A DNA stretch of 64,000 nt from JABWAJ01 sp038323375 (GTDB lineage: Bacteria; Bacteroidota; Bacteroidia; Chitinophagales; Saprospiraceae), in NCBI GenBank assembly GCA_038323375.1, contig JBBQGV010000006.1, forward strand, positions 1-64,000, written 5' to 3'. Below are positions 33,475 through 42,180 of this stretch, in pieces. The position numbers were made by a program, and so were the translations under genes. The notes beneath the pieces are model-generated. The model did not search any database. It was not told the origin of the DNA and saw only the letters and a program-made list of their open reading frames with translations. Every line of letters starts with the position of its first letter. Position 1 is the stretch's first letter.

Positions 33475-34454
33475 AGCTCCGGCTACTCAGCACCGGGCCG
33501 GGGTTGCTGGCCACGATCCAAGACCTGGGAAGGCCGCAGGCGCGCGGTTACGGGGTTCCGCTTTCCGGCGCTATGGACACACATAGCCACGTCCTGGCCA
33601 ATTTGTTGCTGGGCAATGCCCCCGAAGCAGCTACCCTTGAATGCACGGGGGGAAAGCTCGATGCAATCGTGGAAAAGGGAGGGCGTTTAGCGCTATCCGG
33701 TGCGGGAGGCGCTTTGTACATAGATGGCCGGTCGGTTCCTGCTGAACGTGCCATTGGGGTACCGGACGGCGCTTTGCTGACGATTCAGCCGATGCCGGGT
33801 GGAAATTTTTCGTATCTGGCTACAGCGGGTGGTTGGAAATTAGCCCCCGTTTTTGGCAGCGCTTCTACGTACTTAGCGGGCGGATTTGGAGGGCATGAAG
33901 GCCGGGCTTTGAAAAAAGGGGATGTATTGCGCGCTGCATTGGAGCTTGATTCGCCTTCAAAAATGGAAATAGCGTTCTGGTTTTTCAGGCCGGACGGGCA
34001 TTTGGTGCCCCGATTGGAAACGCCGCTGGTCATTTCCGTTTTGCAGGGGTCGGAGTGGCCCTGGTGGAAGACAGCGCAGCAAAAAGCATTTTTAAACAAC
34101 GCAGCGCGGATTTCAAAAGACCGAAGCCGACAGGCTGTTCGCATTGAAGGGCTTGCCGCTTTGGGGCATAACTTTACAGAAATATATTCCACAGGTGTGA
34201 GTCCCGGTGCCATTCAGATACCACCTGGCGACGATCCGGCTATTCTGATGGCCGATGCGCAAACGATGGGCGGTTTTCCGCGTATTGCACAGGTTATTGC
34301 CGTGGATTTGCCTAAAATTGCACAGGCAAAAACAGGTCAGGTAGTGCGTTTTCAAATGGTGGATTTGGCAGAAGCCAGCCAGCGGTTGATGGATTATGAA
34401 CTGGAGGTGAAGCGGTTGGGAATGGCGGAGAGGTTTGGATCAGGCAGAGCCTGA
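33471..34454 (+). CDS. pxpC: 5-oxoprolinase subunit PxpC
   Basis: The 327-residue protein is of the biotin-dependent carboxyltransferase / KipA (allophanate hydrolase subunit 2) family. The signature is GLLATIQDLGRPQARGYGVP near the N-terminus, SGAMD at about 31, and DDPAILMADAQTMGGFPRIA near 260. It pairs with PxpB. The last residues (ERFGSGRA) and the stop codon are encoded by the first copy of a 64-bp tandem repeat, so the natural C-terminus has been replaced or extended by repeat DNA. Confidence 0.9.
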   Translation: MKLRLLSTGPGLLATIQDLGRPQARGYGVPLSGAMDTHSHVLANLLLGNAPEAATLECTGGKLDAIVEKGGRLALSGAGGALYIDGRSVPAERAIGVPDGALLTIQPMPGGNFSYLATAGGWKLAPVFGSASTYLAGGFGGHEGRALKKGDVLRAALELDSPSKMEIAFWFFRPDGHLVPRLETPLVISVLQGSEWPWWKTAQQKAFLNNAARISKDRSRQAVRIEGLAALGHNFTEIYSTGVSPGAIQIPPGDDPAILMADAQTMGGFPRIAQVIAVDLPKIAQAKTGQVVRFQMVDLAEASQRLMDYELEVKRLGMAERFGSGRA

Positions 34455-34582
34455 TGAATAGCAGACACGAGGCCGGAGCCTCGCGCCAGCGGAGAGGTTT
34501 GGATCAGGCAGAGCCTGATGAATAGTAGACACGAGGCCGGAGCCTCGCGCCAGCGGAGAATAGTAGACACGAGGCCGGAGTT
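34431..34582. repeat. 64-bp tandem repeat, two full copies and a partial third
   Basis: The unit (AGAGGTTTGGATCAGGCAGA ... CTCGCGCCAGCGG) begins near 34431 inside pxpC, repeats at 34495, and a third partial copy (ATAGTAGACACGAGGCCGGA) follows at 34559. Copies 1 and 2 differ at a single base (AGCAGAC/AGTAGAC). A short piece, CCTCGCGCCAGC, recurs at 34750-34761. The intervening DNA to 34779 holds the GCCTTGCTCTCGAACGCTAA block shared with 2238-2257, and no gene. Confidence 0.8.
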
Positions 34583-34779
34583 TCACGGAGTTAAGGAGTC
34601 TTGCGGAGTTAAGCCCTCTGTGGGGCTCCTTTACTCCGCGAGACTCCGTAACATACAAGGGATCCCGCAGAAGCTGCCCTCAGACGCTTCGTGTCCTGAT
34701 ATCGGGCTTTTGCGTGCCTTGCTCTCGAACGCTAAAGATCAGGCATTGGCCTCGCGCCAGCAATAAAAAACAAAAGCCT

Positions 34780-35556
34780 ATGCTAACCATAGACCTGAAC
34801 TGCGACATGGGCGAAGGATTCGGCCCGTGGAAAATGGGCGACGACGCGGCGCTCATGCCGTTGATCTCTTCCGCCAATATTGCCTGTGGCTACCACGGCG
34901 GCGACCCGGTGGTTATGCGCGATACCGTCAGGCTGGCATTGCATCACGGCGTAGCAATCGGGGCGCACCCTGGCTATCCGGACTTACAGGGGTTTGGCCG
35001 CAGGAACCTGTCTTTATCTCCGGATGAAGTGTACGCGGTGGTTTTGCATCAGATTGGCGCGTTGCAGGCCATTGCCGCTGCGGAAGGCGGCGTTTTGCAC
35101 CACGTAAAGCCGCACGGCGCGCTGTACAACACAGCAGCCCGGCAACGCGATGTTGCGGAAGCCATCGTACAGGCAGTTTGCAAGATCCAGCAATCGGATT
35201 TGATCCTGTATGGACTGAGTGGAAGCGTGTTGCTTAAAATTGCGGAAGTGCATGGATTGCGCGTTTGCCGGGAAGCTTTTTGCGACCGAAGCTATCAAAA
35301 CGACGGTGCATTGACGCCGCGAAATTTGCCGGGGGCAGTCATTGACAATCCAGAAGCGGCGGCAAAGCGGGCATTGCAATTAGCACAGCAACAAAGCATT
35401 GAAACAGTTGATGGCACCCTGATCGCGGTGCCGTGCGGTACAATTTGTATTCATGGAGATGGCGACAATGCCGTTGCTATTGTCCGCGCGGTGAGGGAGT
35501 TGTTGGAAAAGGAAGGCTTGCGGGTTGCTACCCCACCCTTTCCATCAACGCCATAA
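34780..35556 (+). CDS. pxpA: 5-oxoprolinase subunit PxpA (LamB/YcsF family)
   Basis: The protein has about 258 residues and opens with the family signature IDLNCDMGEGFGPWKMGDD. NIACGYHGGDP near 32-42 and VKPHGALYN near 106-114 are the expected metal and substrate site residues. It completes the PxpABC 5-oxoprolinase. In most genomes pxpA is adjacent to pxpB/C; here 325 bases of repeat DNA intervene. ATG 34780 is used because the upstream extension is repeat-derived. Its 3' end overlaps the convergent methyltransferase gene by 29 bases. Confidence 0.93.
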   Translation: MLTIDLNCDMGEGFGPWKMGDDAALMPLISSANIACGYHGGDPVVMRDTVRLALHHGVAIGAHPGYPDLQGFGRRNLSLSPDEVYAVVLHQIGALQAIAAAEGGVLHHVKPHGALYNTAARQRDVAEAIVQAVCKIQQSDLILYGLSGSVLLKIAEVHGLRVCREAFCDRSYQNDGALTPRNLPGAVIDNPEAAAKRALQLAQQQSIETVDGTLIAVPCGTICIHGDGDNAVAIVRAVRELLEKEGLRVATPPFPSTP

Positions 35557-36733
35557 AAAACCCATCAAACCCTTCATCCTGGGGCAGGATACTTTTTTGA
35601 GCGATCAACCGGAACGTTTCAGGATTGGCTTCCAGAAAACGGGCCACCTGCGCTTCATTTTCGGACGGCAGGATGCTGCATGTAGCGTACACCAATTTGC
35701 CGCCGGGTTTGCAAATGGCGCTGTATTGTTGCAAAATTTGTGCCTGGGTTTGCCGAACGCGGTCGAGGAAAGTGGCGTCTATTTTCCATTTGGCGTCGGG
35801 ATTGCGGCGCAACACCCCCAGCCCCGTGCAGGGCACATCGAGCAACACGCGATCGGCGGTGCCATAGAGGCGTTTGACGACTTTGTTGTTGCCGATGGGG
35901 CGCGTTTCGATGATTGAAGCGCCGGCCCGGGTCGCCCGCTTTCTCAGCGCCTCCAATTTCCAGGCTTCGGTATCCAAAGCGATGATGCTGCCCTTGTTTT
36001 GCATTCGGGCGGCGAGATGCAGGGTTTTGCCACCACCGCCGGCGCAGGCATCCACCACGCGCATGCCCGGTTGCACGTCTAAAAACGGGGCAACGAGCTG
36101 TGAGGAGCCGTCCTGCACTTCAAACAGGCCGTCGCGGAAGGCGGGGGTGGTAAATAGGTTTTGCCGTTTTTTTACCACTAATGCTTCATCGTCGCCAAAA
36201 GGGGCTGTTTCAACGCCTTCCTCCGCTAATTGTTTAGCCAATGCTTCGCGGTTGGTTTTCAACGTATTGGCTCTCAGCACCACCTGCGCGGGCTGATTCA
36301 GAGCCTGGAGGGTGGCTTCCCATTGGTCGCCCAATTCTGCGGTGCCCCGTGCATCTAACCAGTCGGGCACTGATTCCCGAATGGCACGCACTTGTTGCAA
36401 CGCTTCGGTTTTGTCGGCGATTCGGCTTTTTTTTACCCCTTCAAATTCAATCCAGGGCGGCAATTCCTGCTCATTCAACAAGTGGTAAATGCCGAAGATC
36501 CGGTACCAATCGGCCAGCGAGGCGGGTTGAGCGCCTTCAATTTCGTATAGCAGGCGGTAGCGGCGCACGATGTCGTACACACTTTCGGCAATAAAAGCCC
36601 GGTCGCGCGAACCCCATTTCGGGTTGGATTTAAGGGTTTGCTCGATCACTTTGTCGGCATGACGGCCTTCGGTGAAGATGGTTTGCAGGGCTTCTACAAC
36701 AGCCTTGACGAGAACAGGATGCAGTTTGGTCAT
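35528..36733 (-). CDS. RsmB/NOP-family rRNA cytosine-5 methyltransferase
   Basis: This is a protein of about 401 residues. The N-terminal ~140 residues resemble the RsmB/NusB-like RNA-binding region. The C-terminal methyltransferase core has motif I VVDACAGGGGKTLHLAA, motif IV DVPCTGLGVLRRNPD with one conserved Cys, and motif VI YATCSILPSEN with the catalytic Cys. It forms 5-methylcytosine in 16S rRNA; the exact position is not deducible. ATG 36733 is preferred over 36751. Minus-strand box TACCTTTG lies at 36801-36808. The 3' end overlaps pxpA tail-to-tail. Confidence 0.88.
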   Translation of the reverse strand: MTKLHPVLVKAVVEALQTIFTEGRHADKVIEQTLKSNPKWGSRDRAFIAESVYDIVRRYRLLYEIEGAQPASLADWYRIFGIYHLLNEQELPPWIEFEGVKKSRIADKTEALQQVRAIRESVPDWLDARGTAELGDQWEATLQALNQPAQVVLRANTLKTNREALAKQLAEEGVETAPFGDDEALVVKKRQNLFTTPAFRDGLFEVQDGSSQLVAPFLDVQPGMRVVDACAGGGGKTLHLAARMQNKGSIIALDTEAWKLEALRKRATRAGASIIETRPIGNNKVVKRLYGTADRVLLDVPCTGLGVLRRNPDAKWKIDATFLDRVRQTQAQILQQYSAICKPGGKLVYATCSILPSENEAQVARFLEANPETFRLIAQKSILPQDEGFDGFFMALMERVG

Positions 36734-36863
36734 TAGATCAGACGGATACAAGCTATTAGACGAAAGACAATAGACAACAGGTTATTGTCAAAGAAAGGGG
36801 CAAAGGTAACGAAAACAGCCGGCAAGCCCGGAAAAATGCGGGATCATTCACAAATAGAGATGC

Positions 36864-36893
36864 TTGGGCGATGTAGGAAAATTTGTAGCTTTG
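36864..36893 (+). promoter_or_regulatory. gldA promoter
   Basis: TTG at 36864-36866 and TAGCTTTG at 36886-36893 are separated by 19 bases, close to the Bacteroidota -33/-7 consensus. Transcription would start near 36900, about 24 bases before the gldA ATG. Confidence 0.55.
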
Positions 36894-36923
36894 CAGGTCA
36901 TTTACAAACAGCACACAACATTC

Positions 36924-37829
36924 ATGTCAGTCATTGTCAGTAATTTAGTCAAATTATACGGCGAACAGCGCGCGGTCGGAGGCATCAGCTTCGAGGTGGG
37001 CAAGGGTCAGGTACTCGGTTTTCTTGGTCCGAATGGAGCGGGAAAAACGACGACCATGAAGATCATTACCTGTTTTATTCCCCAAACGGAAGGGCAGGTA
37101 GAGGTCTGCGGCTATGACGTGGAAAAAGACCCGATGGAAGTGCGCCGCCGCATTGGCTACCTGCCGGAGCACAATCCGCTCTACAAAGACATGTACGTGA
37201 AGGAGTACCTGACCTTTGTGGCGCGCCTGCACCGGACGCCGAACAAGGAAAAACGCATCGCCGAAATGGTTGAAATGACGGGGCTGGGACAGGAGCAACA
37301 CAAACGCATCGCCGCTTTGTCGAAAGGCTACCGGCAACGCGTGGGGCTGGCACAAGCCATGCTGCACGATCCGGAAGTGCTGATTTTAGACGAGCCAACC
37401 TCCGGCCTCGACCCCAACCAGATTGTTGAAATCCGCAATCTGATCCGGCAAATCGGCAAAGAAAAAACGGTTATTTTTTCCACGCACATCATGCAGGAAG
37501 TGCAGGCGCTTTGCGATCGCGTCATCATCATCAACCGGGGGCAGTTGGTTGCCGACGATCCCATCGAACGGTTGCGCGAACGCGGCAAAAAAGAAATCGT
37601 CGTGACGGTGGAGTTTTTGCAAACCGTTGCGGAAAAGCAACTCAAAGCCCTGCCGAACGTGCGCCGGGTGGAAAATTCGGGCAAAAATCGCTGGAAATTG
37701 TACAGCGACGAGAAACACGATATTCGGGAGGAGGTCTCGCGGTTTGCAGCAGCAAATAGCCTGACCCTGCTGGAAATCAAAAAGGAGGAGATTAGTATTG
37801 AGGATGTTTTCCGAAATTTAACCCAATAA
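36924..37829 (+). CDS. gldA: Gliding-motility ABC transporter ATPase GldA
   Basis: This ABC ATPase has about 302 residues, with Walker A GPNGAGKTT near 34-42, signature LSKGYRQRVGLAQA near 132-145, and Walker B VLILDEPTSGLDPNQ near 152-166. The ~75-residue C-terminal extension (VEFLQTVAEKQLKALPNVRR) is of the GldA type. With the GldF/GldG membrane components it forms an ABC transporter needed for gliding in Flavobacterium. One gene separates it from gldF. ATG 36924 matches the family start (MSVIVSNLVKLYG). Confidence 0.9.
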   Translation: MSVIVSNLVKLYGEQRAVGGISFEVGKGQVLGFLGPNGAGKTTTMKIITCFIPQTEGQVEVCGYDVEKDPMEVRRRIGYLPEHNPLYKDMYVKEYLTFVARLHRTPNKEKRIAEMVEMTGLGQEQHKRIAALSKGYRQRVGLAQAMLHDPEVLILDEPTSGLDPNQIVEIRNLIRQIGKEKTVIFSTHIMQEVQALCDRVIIINRGQLVADDPIERLRERGKKEIVVTVEFLQTVAEKQLKALPNVRRVENSGKNRWKLYSDEKHDIREEVSRFAAANSLTLLEIKKEEISIEDVFRNLTQ

Positions 37830-37851
37830 TTTATTTGGATTGGTGCATAGC

Positions 37852-38568
37852 ATGATCAAACAAGCAACCTTGGCGACTTTCTTTTTGTTGACAACGATCG
37901 CCCTTTCGGCGCAGTCGGACGATAGTTTGTTGCTCACCAAAAACTTCCTGTTTAAAGATGGCGTCTACCTGTCATTGGAGGCATTGCACCGCAACGCTCC
38001 CGATTTTGCATGGGACGACCTGGAAGCCTTGCTGACCACCAGCGCCCGGGCTTTTGTGGCCAAAGTGGCCAGGTTAAAAACCAAGTCGGGTGAAAACATT
38101 GATTTGCATTCGGTGTTGGCAATCAGCCTGGAAGGGGTGCCTTATGTAAGAATATCGCAAACACGTAAGGTGGAGCGATCGGGTATGGCAAGCGAGGCGG
38201 AGCCATCGCGCGAGCGGGCCGTCGTTTTTGCGGGTTTAAAAGTCAGGGGCAAAATCGCCTATTTTTCCTATGAAACAGATACCACGGAATTAGTGGAAAT
38301 TTTGGCGTACAACCCATTAACGAAAAGACCTTTCCGGAAAGGCAATGTCCCGGTAAAGTCCACACTGGCGGTTGAGAAAATCTTTTATTTTCCCGACGGA
38401 CGGATTGCGGATTTCAACCGCGATCGCATGCTGGAGTGGATCGGCGATGACAAACAACTTTGGAATACGGTGAATGAATTGGGTGATGACCCAAACCGGG
38501 AAAAGTTGTATAAATGTCTACTCATTTACGACGACCGGAATGGGTTTTATATGGAGGGTGGACGGTAG
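37852..38568 (+). CDS. Exported protein of unknown function
   Basis: The product is about 238 residues with a signal peptide (LATFFLLTTIALSAQ). The mature part has no recognised domain; it contains an EAEPSRERA acidic/basic insert and a C-terminal part (FPDGRIADFNRDRMLEWIGD) that looks alpha/beta. It lies between gldA and gldF and so may be linked to gliding or simply inserted there. The start is at ATG 37852 rather than the TTG at 37840. Confidence 0.7.
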   Translation: MIKQATLATFFLLTTIALSAQSDDSLLLTKNFLFKDGVYLSLEALHRNAPDFAWDDLEALLTTSARAFVAKVARLKTKSGENIDLHSVLAISLEGVPYVRISQTRKVERSGMASEAEPSRERAVVFAGLKVRGKIAYFSYETDTTELVEILAYNPLTKRPFRKGNVPVKSTLAVEKIFYFPDGRIADFNRDRMLEWIGDDKQLWNTVNELGDDPNREKLYKCLLIYDDRNGFYMEGGR

Positions 38569-38597
38569 CGAGCGATCGGGAGTAGACGGTGTTACAA

Positions 38598-38676
38598 ATA
38601 ACCAGTAACGGGGCTACGTTTACTAAACTTTGAAAGTTTAGTAAACGTCAAAATCAGTAACAGATAACCAGTAACG
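38598..38676. repeat. 33-bp perfect palindrome between 13-bp direct repeats
   Basis: ACGTTTACTAAACTTT (38616-38631) and its exact complement (38633-38648) flank a single G. ATAACCAGTAACG occurs on both sides (38598-38610 and 38664-38676). The second repeat ends 5 bases before the gldF start codon. It could be a cruciform, an operator, or a tiny repeat element with a target duplication. Confidence 0.7.
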
Positions 38677-38680
38677 AATT

Positions 38681-39412
38681 ATGTGGTCAATATACCGGAA
38701 GGAAATCAATGCATTTTTTAGTTCTTTAGTGGGCTATCTTGTTATCGGCGTGTTTTTGATTACCCTCTGGTTAGTCATGTTTGTTTTTCCGCAAACCAGT
38801 TTGCTGGAAAGCAACTATGCTTCGCTTGACCAGTTGTTTTCCATAGCGCCGAATATTTTTTTATTTTTGATGGCGGCCATTACCATGCGGTCATTTGCCG
38901 AAGAGCATCAAAACGGAACCTTTGAATTGCTGGCAACACGCCCGTTGCGCGACTTAGACATCGTGCTGGGCAAATATTTGGCCTGCATGACGCTGGTTGT
39001 GTTTGCCCTTATTCCAACGCTGCTGTACTACGCAACGGTTCACGTCCTCGGCTCGCCTCCCGGCAACCTCGATTCCGGTGCCATAGGCGGATCGTACATT
39101 GGCTTGTTGTTTTTGGCTGGCGCGTTTGTAGCCATTGGATTGTTTGCTTCTTCATTGGTCAGCAACCAGATTGTGGCGTTCATTCTGTCCATTTTTCTGG
39201 GGTTATTGTTGCACTGGGGATTTTATTATTTCAGCGAACTCCCGATTTTCCTGGGCAAAACGGACGACCTGGTTCAAATGATTGGGATGGAATACCACTA
39301 TGAATCCATCAGCCGGGGCGTTTTGGATACGCGCGATTTGATCTACTTCCTGTCGGTCATTGCGTTGTTTATTGCGCTCACCCTGGTCTCATTAGACCGG
39401 AGAAAATGGTAA
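38681..39412 (+). CDS. gldF: Gliding-motility ABC permease GldF
   Basis: The 243-residue ABC-2-type permease has six hydrophobic segments. It begins MWSIYRKEINAFFSSLVGY, the typical GldF start, and carries MRSFAEEHQNGTFELLATRP, the coupling segment common to this permease class. It forms the membrane part of the GldA transporter with GldG. It lies 10 bases upstream of gldG and is co-transcribed with it. Confidence 0.9.
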   Translation: MWSIYRKEINAFFSSLVGYLVIGVFLITLWLVMFVFPQTSLLESNYASLDQLFSIAPNIFLFLMAAITMRSFAEEHQNGTFELLATRPLRDLDIVLGKYLACMTLVVFALIPTLLYYATVHVLGSPPGNLDSGAIGGSYIGLLFLAGAFVAIGLFASSLVSNQIVAFILSIFLGLLLHWGFYYFSELPIFLGKTDDLVQMIGMEYHYESISRGVLDTRDLIYFLSVIALFIALTLVSLDRRKW

Positions 39413-39422
39413 AAGAAAAAAA

Positions 39423-41165
39423 ATGAGTAAAAGCACAAACAGGCGGGTACAGGTTTTGCTGCAGTTAGGGTTGTTCACCGGCGTTTTGTTGTTTGTGAAC
39501 ATCCTGTCCAATGCGCGTTTCAGCGGAAAACCCCTGTACGTACAGTTCGACCTGACGGAAGAAAAGCGATTCACACTTACGCCGGGGTCGCGCGAGTTGC
39601 TGCACAATTTGGATGACGTGGTTTTTGTCAATGTCCTGCTGGAGGGTTCTTTCCCTGCGGGATTCAAGCGGCTTCAAGATGCGACAAGGGAAGTACTCGA
39701 TGATTTTCGTTCCGAATCGGGTTATCTCGAATACGAATTCGAAGACCCTTCAGACGGCACGATGGAGGAAATCAACGCGCGCCGGGAAGAGTTGAAGAAA
39801 GACAATATCCTCCCTATAAACCTGCGCGTCAAAGAAAGCGACGGCAGCAGGGAGCAGTTGATTTATCCTTACGCGATCTGTTATTACAAAGGCCGGAGTA
39901 TTGCCGTTAACCTGCTAGAGAATGAAATCCCGGGCGTTGCGCCCGAGATCATCCTGAACAATGCGGTTCGCTTGCTGGAGTATAAATTTTCCAGCGCCAT
40001 TCAAAAGTTGAGAGAAGGCCACAAGCCGGTCGTTGCTTTCACAACTGGCCACGGTGAGTTGACCGGTTTAGAAACCGCCGATTTTGAAAAAACGCTCCGG
40101 CAATACTACGATACGGGCCGCATCCATTTAGACAGTTTAGTTGCCATCAGTCAGGATGCCGATCTTTTGGTCGTGGCCAAACCCCGGCTGCCTTTTTCTG
40201 AAAAAGACAAATTCAAACTGGATCAATACGTCATGCACGGCGGTAAAATCCTGTGGCTGATTGATAAAATCCGGGTTGACTTAGACAGTCTTCAGGGGCG
40301 CAAAGAATATTTTCCGACAGAATACGAACTGAATCTGGAAGACCTCTTTTTCAATTACGGGGTGCGCATCGAACCCAACTTAGTCCTCGACATGCAATGC
40401 TCCTCCATCCCTTTGGTGACGGGGACTTTGGGCAATGCGCCGCAATTCGATTTATTCCCCTACCCCTACCACATCACTGCCACGCCGAGAACGGATCACC
40501 CGGTATCGAAAAGTCTGAACGCGGTGAACCTGTTCTACCCTTCCACCATCAAATGGGACATTGGAGCCACGATGCAAACTACCAGAACGCCGTTGCTGGA
40601 ATCTTCGCCCAATTCGCGCTTCCAATACCTCCCTGTGGGGATGAATTTCGAATTTTTGCGCTACAACCTCGACCCGGCGAAATTTGACAAAGGCTCGCAA
40701 ACCCTCTCTGTTTTGATGGAAGGGGTTTTTCCTTCGATGTACAAAAACCGCGTTTCTGCCGAGATGATGTCGGGGCTGGAACAATTGGGCACGCCGTTCA
40801 AACCCGAAAGCGAGTCAACCGCCATGATTGTGGTTTCAGACGGGGATGTTATAAAAAACAAAGTCAATTTCAACCAGGAAGGGCGTCCGTCGTTTTTACC
40901 GCTGGGTTTCAATGAGTTTAACAAAGGGTATTATGCCAACAAAGACTTTCTGATCAATGCCGTAGAATACCTGATGGCGAAAAAAGGCTTCATGGAAGCG
41001 CGTGGCAAAGAAGTTAAACTTCGCTTGCTTGACACGGTTAAAGCCCGAAAAAATAAAGAATTTTATCAGGCGCAGAACATCCTTGTGCCGCTGATGTTTT
41101 TTGGCATTTTTGCAGCCTTTTTCCTTGTGCTGCGCAAACGCAAATTTGCAAAACAGAATATTTAA
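39423..41165 (+). CDS. gldG: Gliding-motility ABC transporter auxiliary protein GldG
   Basis: The 580-residue protein is anchored by an N-terminal helix (VLLQLGLFTGVLLFVNIL, about 9-26) and a C-terminal helix (ILVPLMFFGIFAAFFLVLRKR). The large periplasmic region starts with FDLTEEKRFTLTPGSRELL, the typical GldG/ABC-type uncharacterised auxiliary segment, and contains PVVAFTTGHGELTGL. It works with GldF and GldA. It is followed after 5 bases by a DUF4340 gene. Confidence 0.92.
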   Translation: MSKSTNRRVQVLLQLGLFTGVLLFVNILSNARFSGKPLYVQFDLTEEKRFTLTPGSRELLHNLDDVVFVNVLLEGSFPAGFKRLQDATREVLDDFRSESGYLEYEFEDPSDGTMEEINARREELKKDNILPINLRVKESDGSREQLIYPYAICYYKGRSIAVNLLENEIPGVAPEIILNNAVRLLEYKFSSAIQKLREGHKPVVAFTTGHGELTGLETADFEKTLRQYYDTGRIHLDSLVAISQDADLLVVAKPRLPFSEKDKFKLDQYVMHGGKILWLIDKIRVDLDSLQGRKEYFPTEYELNLEDLFFNYGVRIEPNLVLDMQCSSIPLVTGTLGNAPQFDLFPYPYHITATPRTDHPVSKSLNAVNLFYPSTIKWDIGATMQTTRTPLLESSPNSRFQYLPVGMNFEFLRYNLDPAKFDKGSQTLSVLMEGVFPSMYKNRVSAEMMSGLEQLGTPFKPESESTAMIVVSDGDVIKNKVNFNQEGRPSFLPLGFNEFNKGYYANKDFLINAVEYLMAKKGFMEARGKEVKLRLLDTVKARKNKEFYQAQNILVPLMFFGIFAAFFLVLRKRKFAKQNI

Positions 41166-41170
41166 AAGCT

Positions 41171-42175
41171 ATGAAACGTACTTTATGGATGCTCGTTGCC
41201 TTTCTTATACTCGGCGCAGGAGTGCTTTGGTATTTGTATGGGCAGGGTGATGACAAAACAACCTTAGCCGGCTTAGACCGGCAGTTTGCGGTGAAAGATA
41301 CCGCTTCCATTTACAAAATTTTCATTGCCGATCGAAAGGGGAACCGTACGACCCTGGAGCGCAAAGGCAAGCATTGGCTATACAATGACCAATACAAAGC
41401 CAAGCCAAATGCCATAGAAAACCTGCTGCGCGCAATTTACCGGGTGGAGATGAAATACAAGCCGCCAATTAATGCCGAACAAAACATGATCCGGAGCCTT
41501 GCCACCGAAGGGCTTAAAGTGGAGTTGTACGATGCAAAAAACCGGTTAATCAAATCCTACTACATCGGTGGTTCAACGGCGGACGAGCGCGGCACCTACA
41601 TGATGCTCGACGGCGTAGAACAACCTTATGTAACCTATATCCCAAGCTGGTCTGGCAATCTTCGTTTCCGGTTTAACCTGCTGGACGACGAGTGGCGCGA
41701 CAAAAGTATTTTTTCTTTAGCCCCGGAAGAAATTACTTATGTGGGCATCGAATACCACAAACAACGGGAAAAATCGTTCAAAATCACCAAAGAAGGCGCA
41801 TCTTACCAGGTGAAACCTTTTCACAGCATCACGCCGGAAATCAAACGCCCTTTGCGCACCGGCGCTGTGGAAAGCTATCTGGTGGGTTATGAAAACCTTC
41901 AGTCGGAAGCTTTTGAAAACCTGTACAAAGACCGCGATTCTATCTCGAGCTTAGTGCCGTTTTGCACCATTACGGTGCGGCATGGCGACGGCACCGAACG
42001 CGTCGCTAAATTGCATCCGATTTTTAAATTGCAGGAATACGACGAAGAAACGAAAAAATATATTGAGTCGCCGGAAGCAGAGCGTTACTACGTTGATTGT
42101 GAAGGCGATTTTATGATGGCTCAACATATCGTGCTTAAAAAAATACTGTGGCCGTACGAATCATTTTTCAAATAA
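41171..42175 (+). CDS. DUF4340-type membrane-anchored protein
   Basis: The 334-residue protein has an N-terminal membrane helix (LWMLVAFLILGAGVLWYLY) and a periplasmic part of DUF4340 character: SIYKIFIADRKGNRTTLERK, then VELYDAKNRLIKSYYIGGST. DUF4340 proteins are frequently encoded next to GldF/GldG-type auxiliary ABC genes, as here. The biochemical role is unknown. Confidence 0.72.
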   Translation: MKRTLWMLVAFLILGAGVLWYLYGQGDDKTTLAGLDRQFAVKDTASIYKIFIADRKGNRTTLERKGKHWLYNDQYKAKPNAIENLLRAIYRVEMKYKPPINAEQNMIRSLATEGLKVELYDAKNRLIKSYYIGGSTADERGTYMMLDGVEQPYVTYIPSWSGNLRFRFNLLDDEWRDKSIFSLAPEEITYVGIEYHKQREKSFKITKEGASYQVKPFHSITPEIKRPLRTGAVESYLVGYENLQSEAFENLYKDRDSISSLVPFCTITVRHGDGTERVAKLHPIFKLQEYDEETKKYIESPEAERYYVDCEGDFMMAQHIVLKKILWPYESFFK

Positions 42176-42180
42176 ATAGG

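Noticed and set aside
34431..34582. Tandem repeats considered as a CRISPR array
   Set aside because: The whole 64-bp unit is repeated with no unique spacers, and no cas genes are near.
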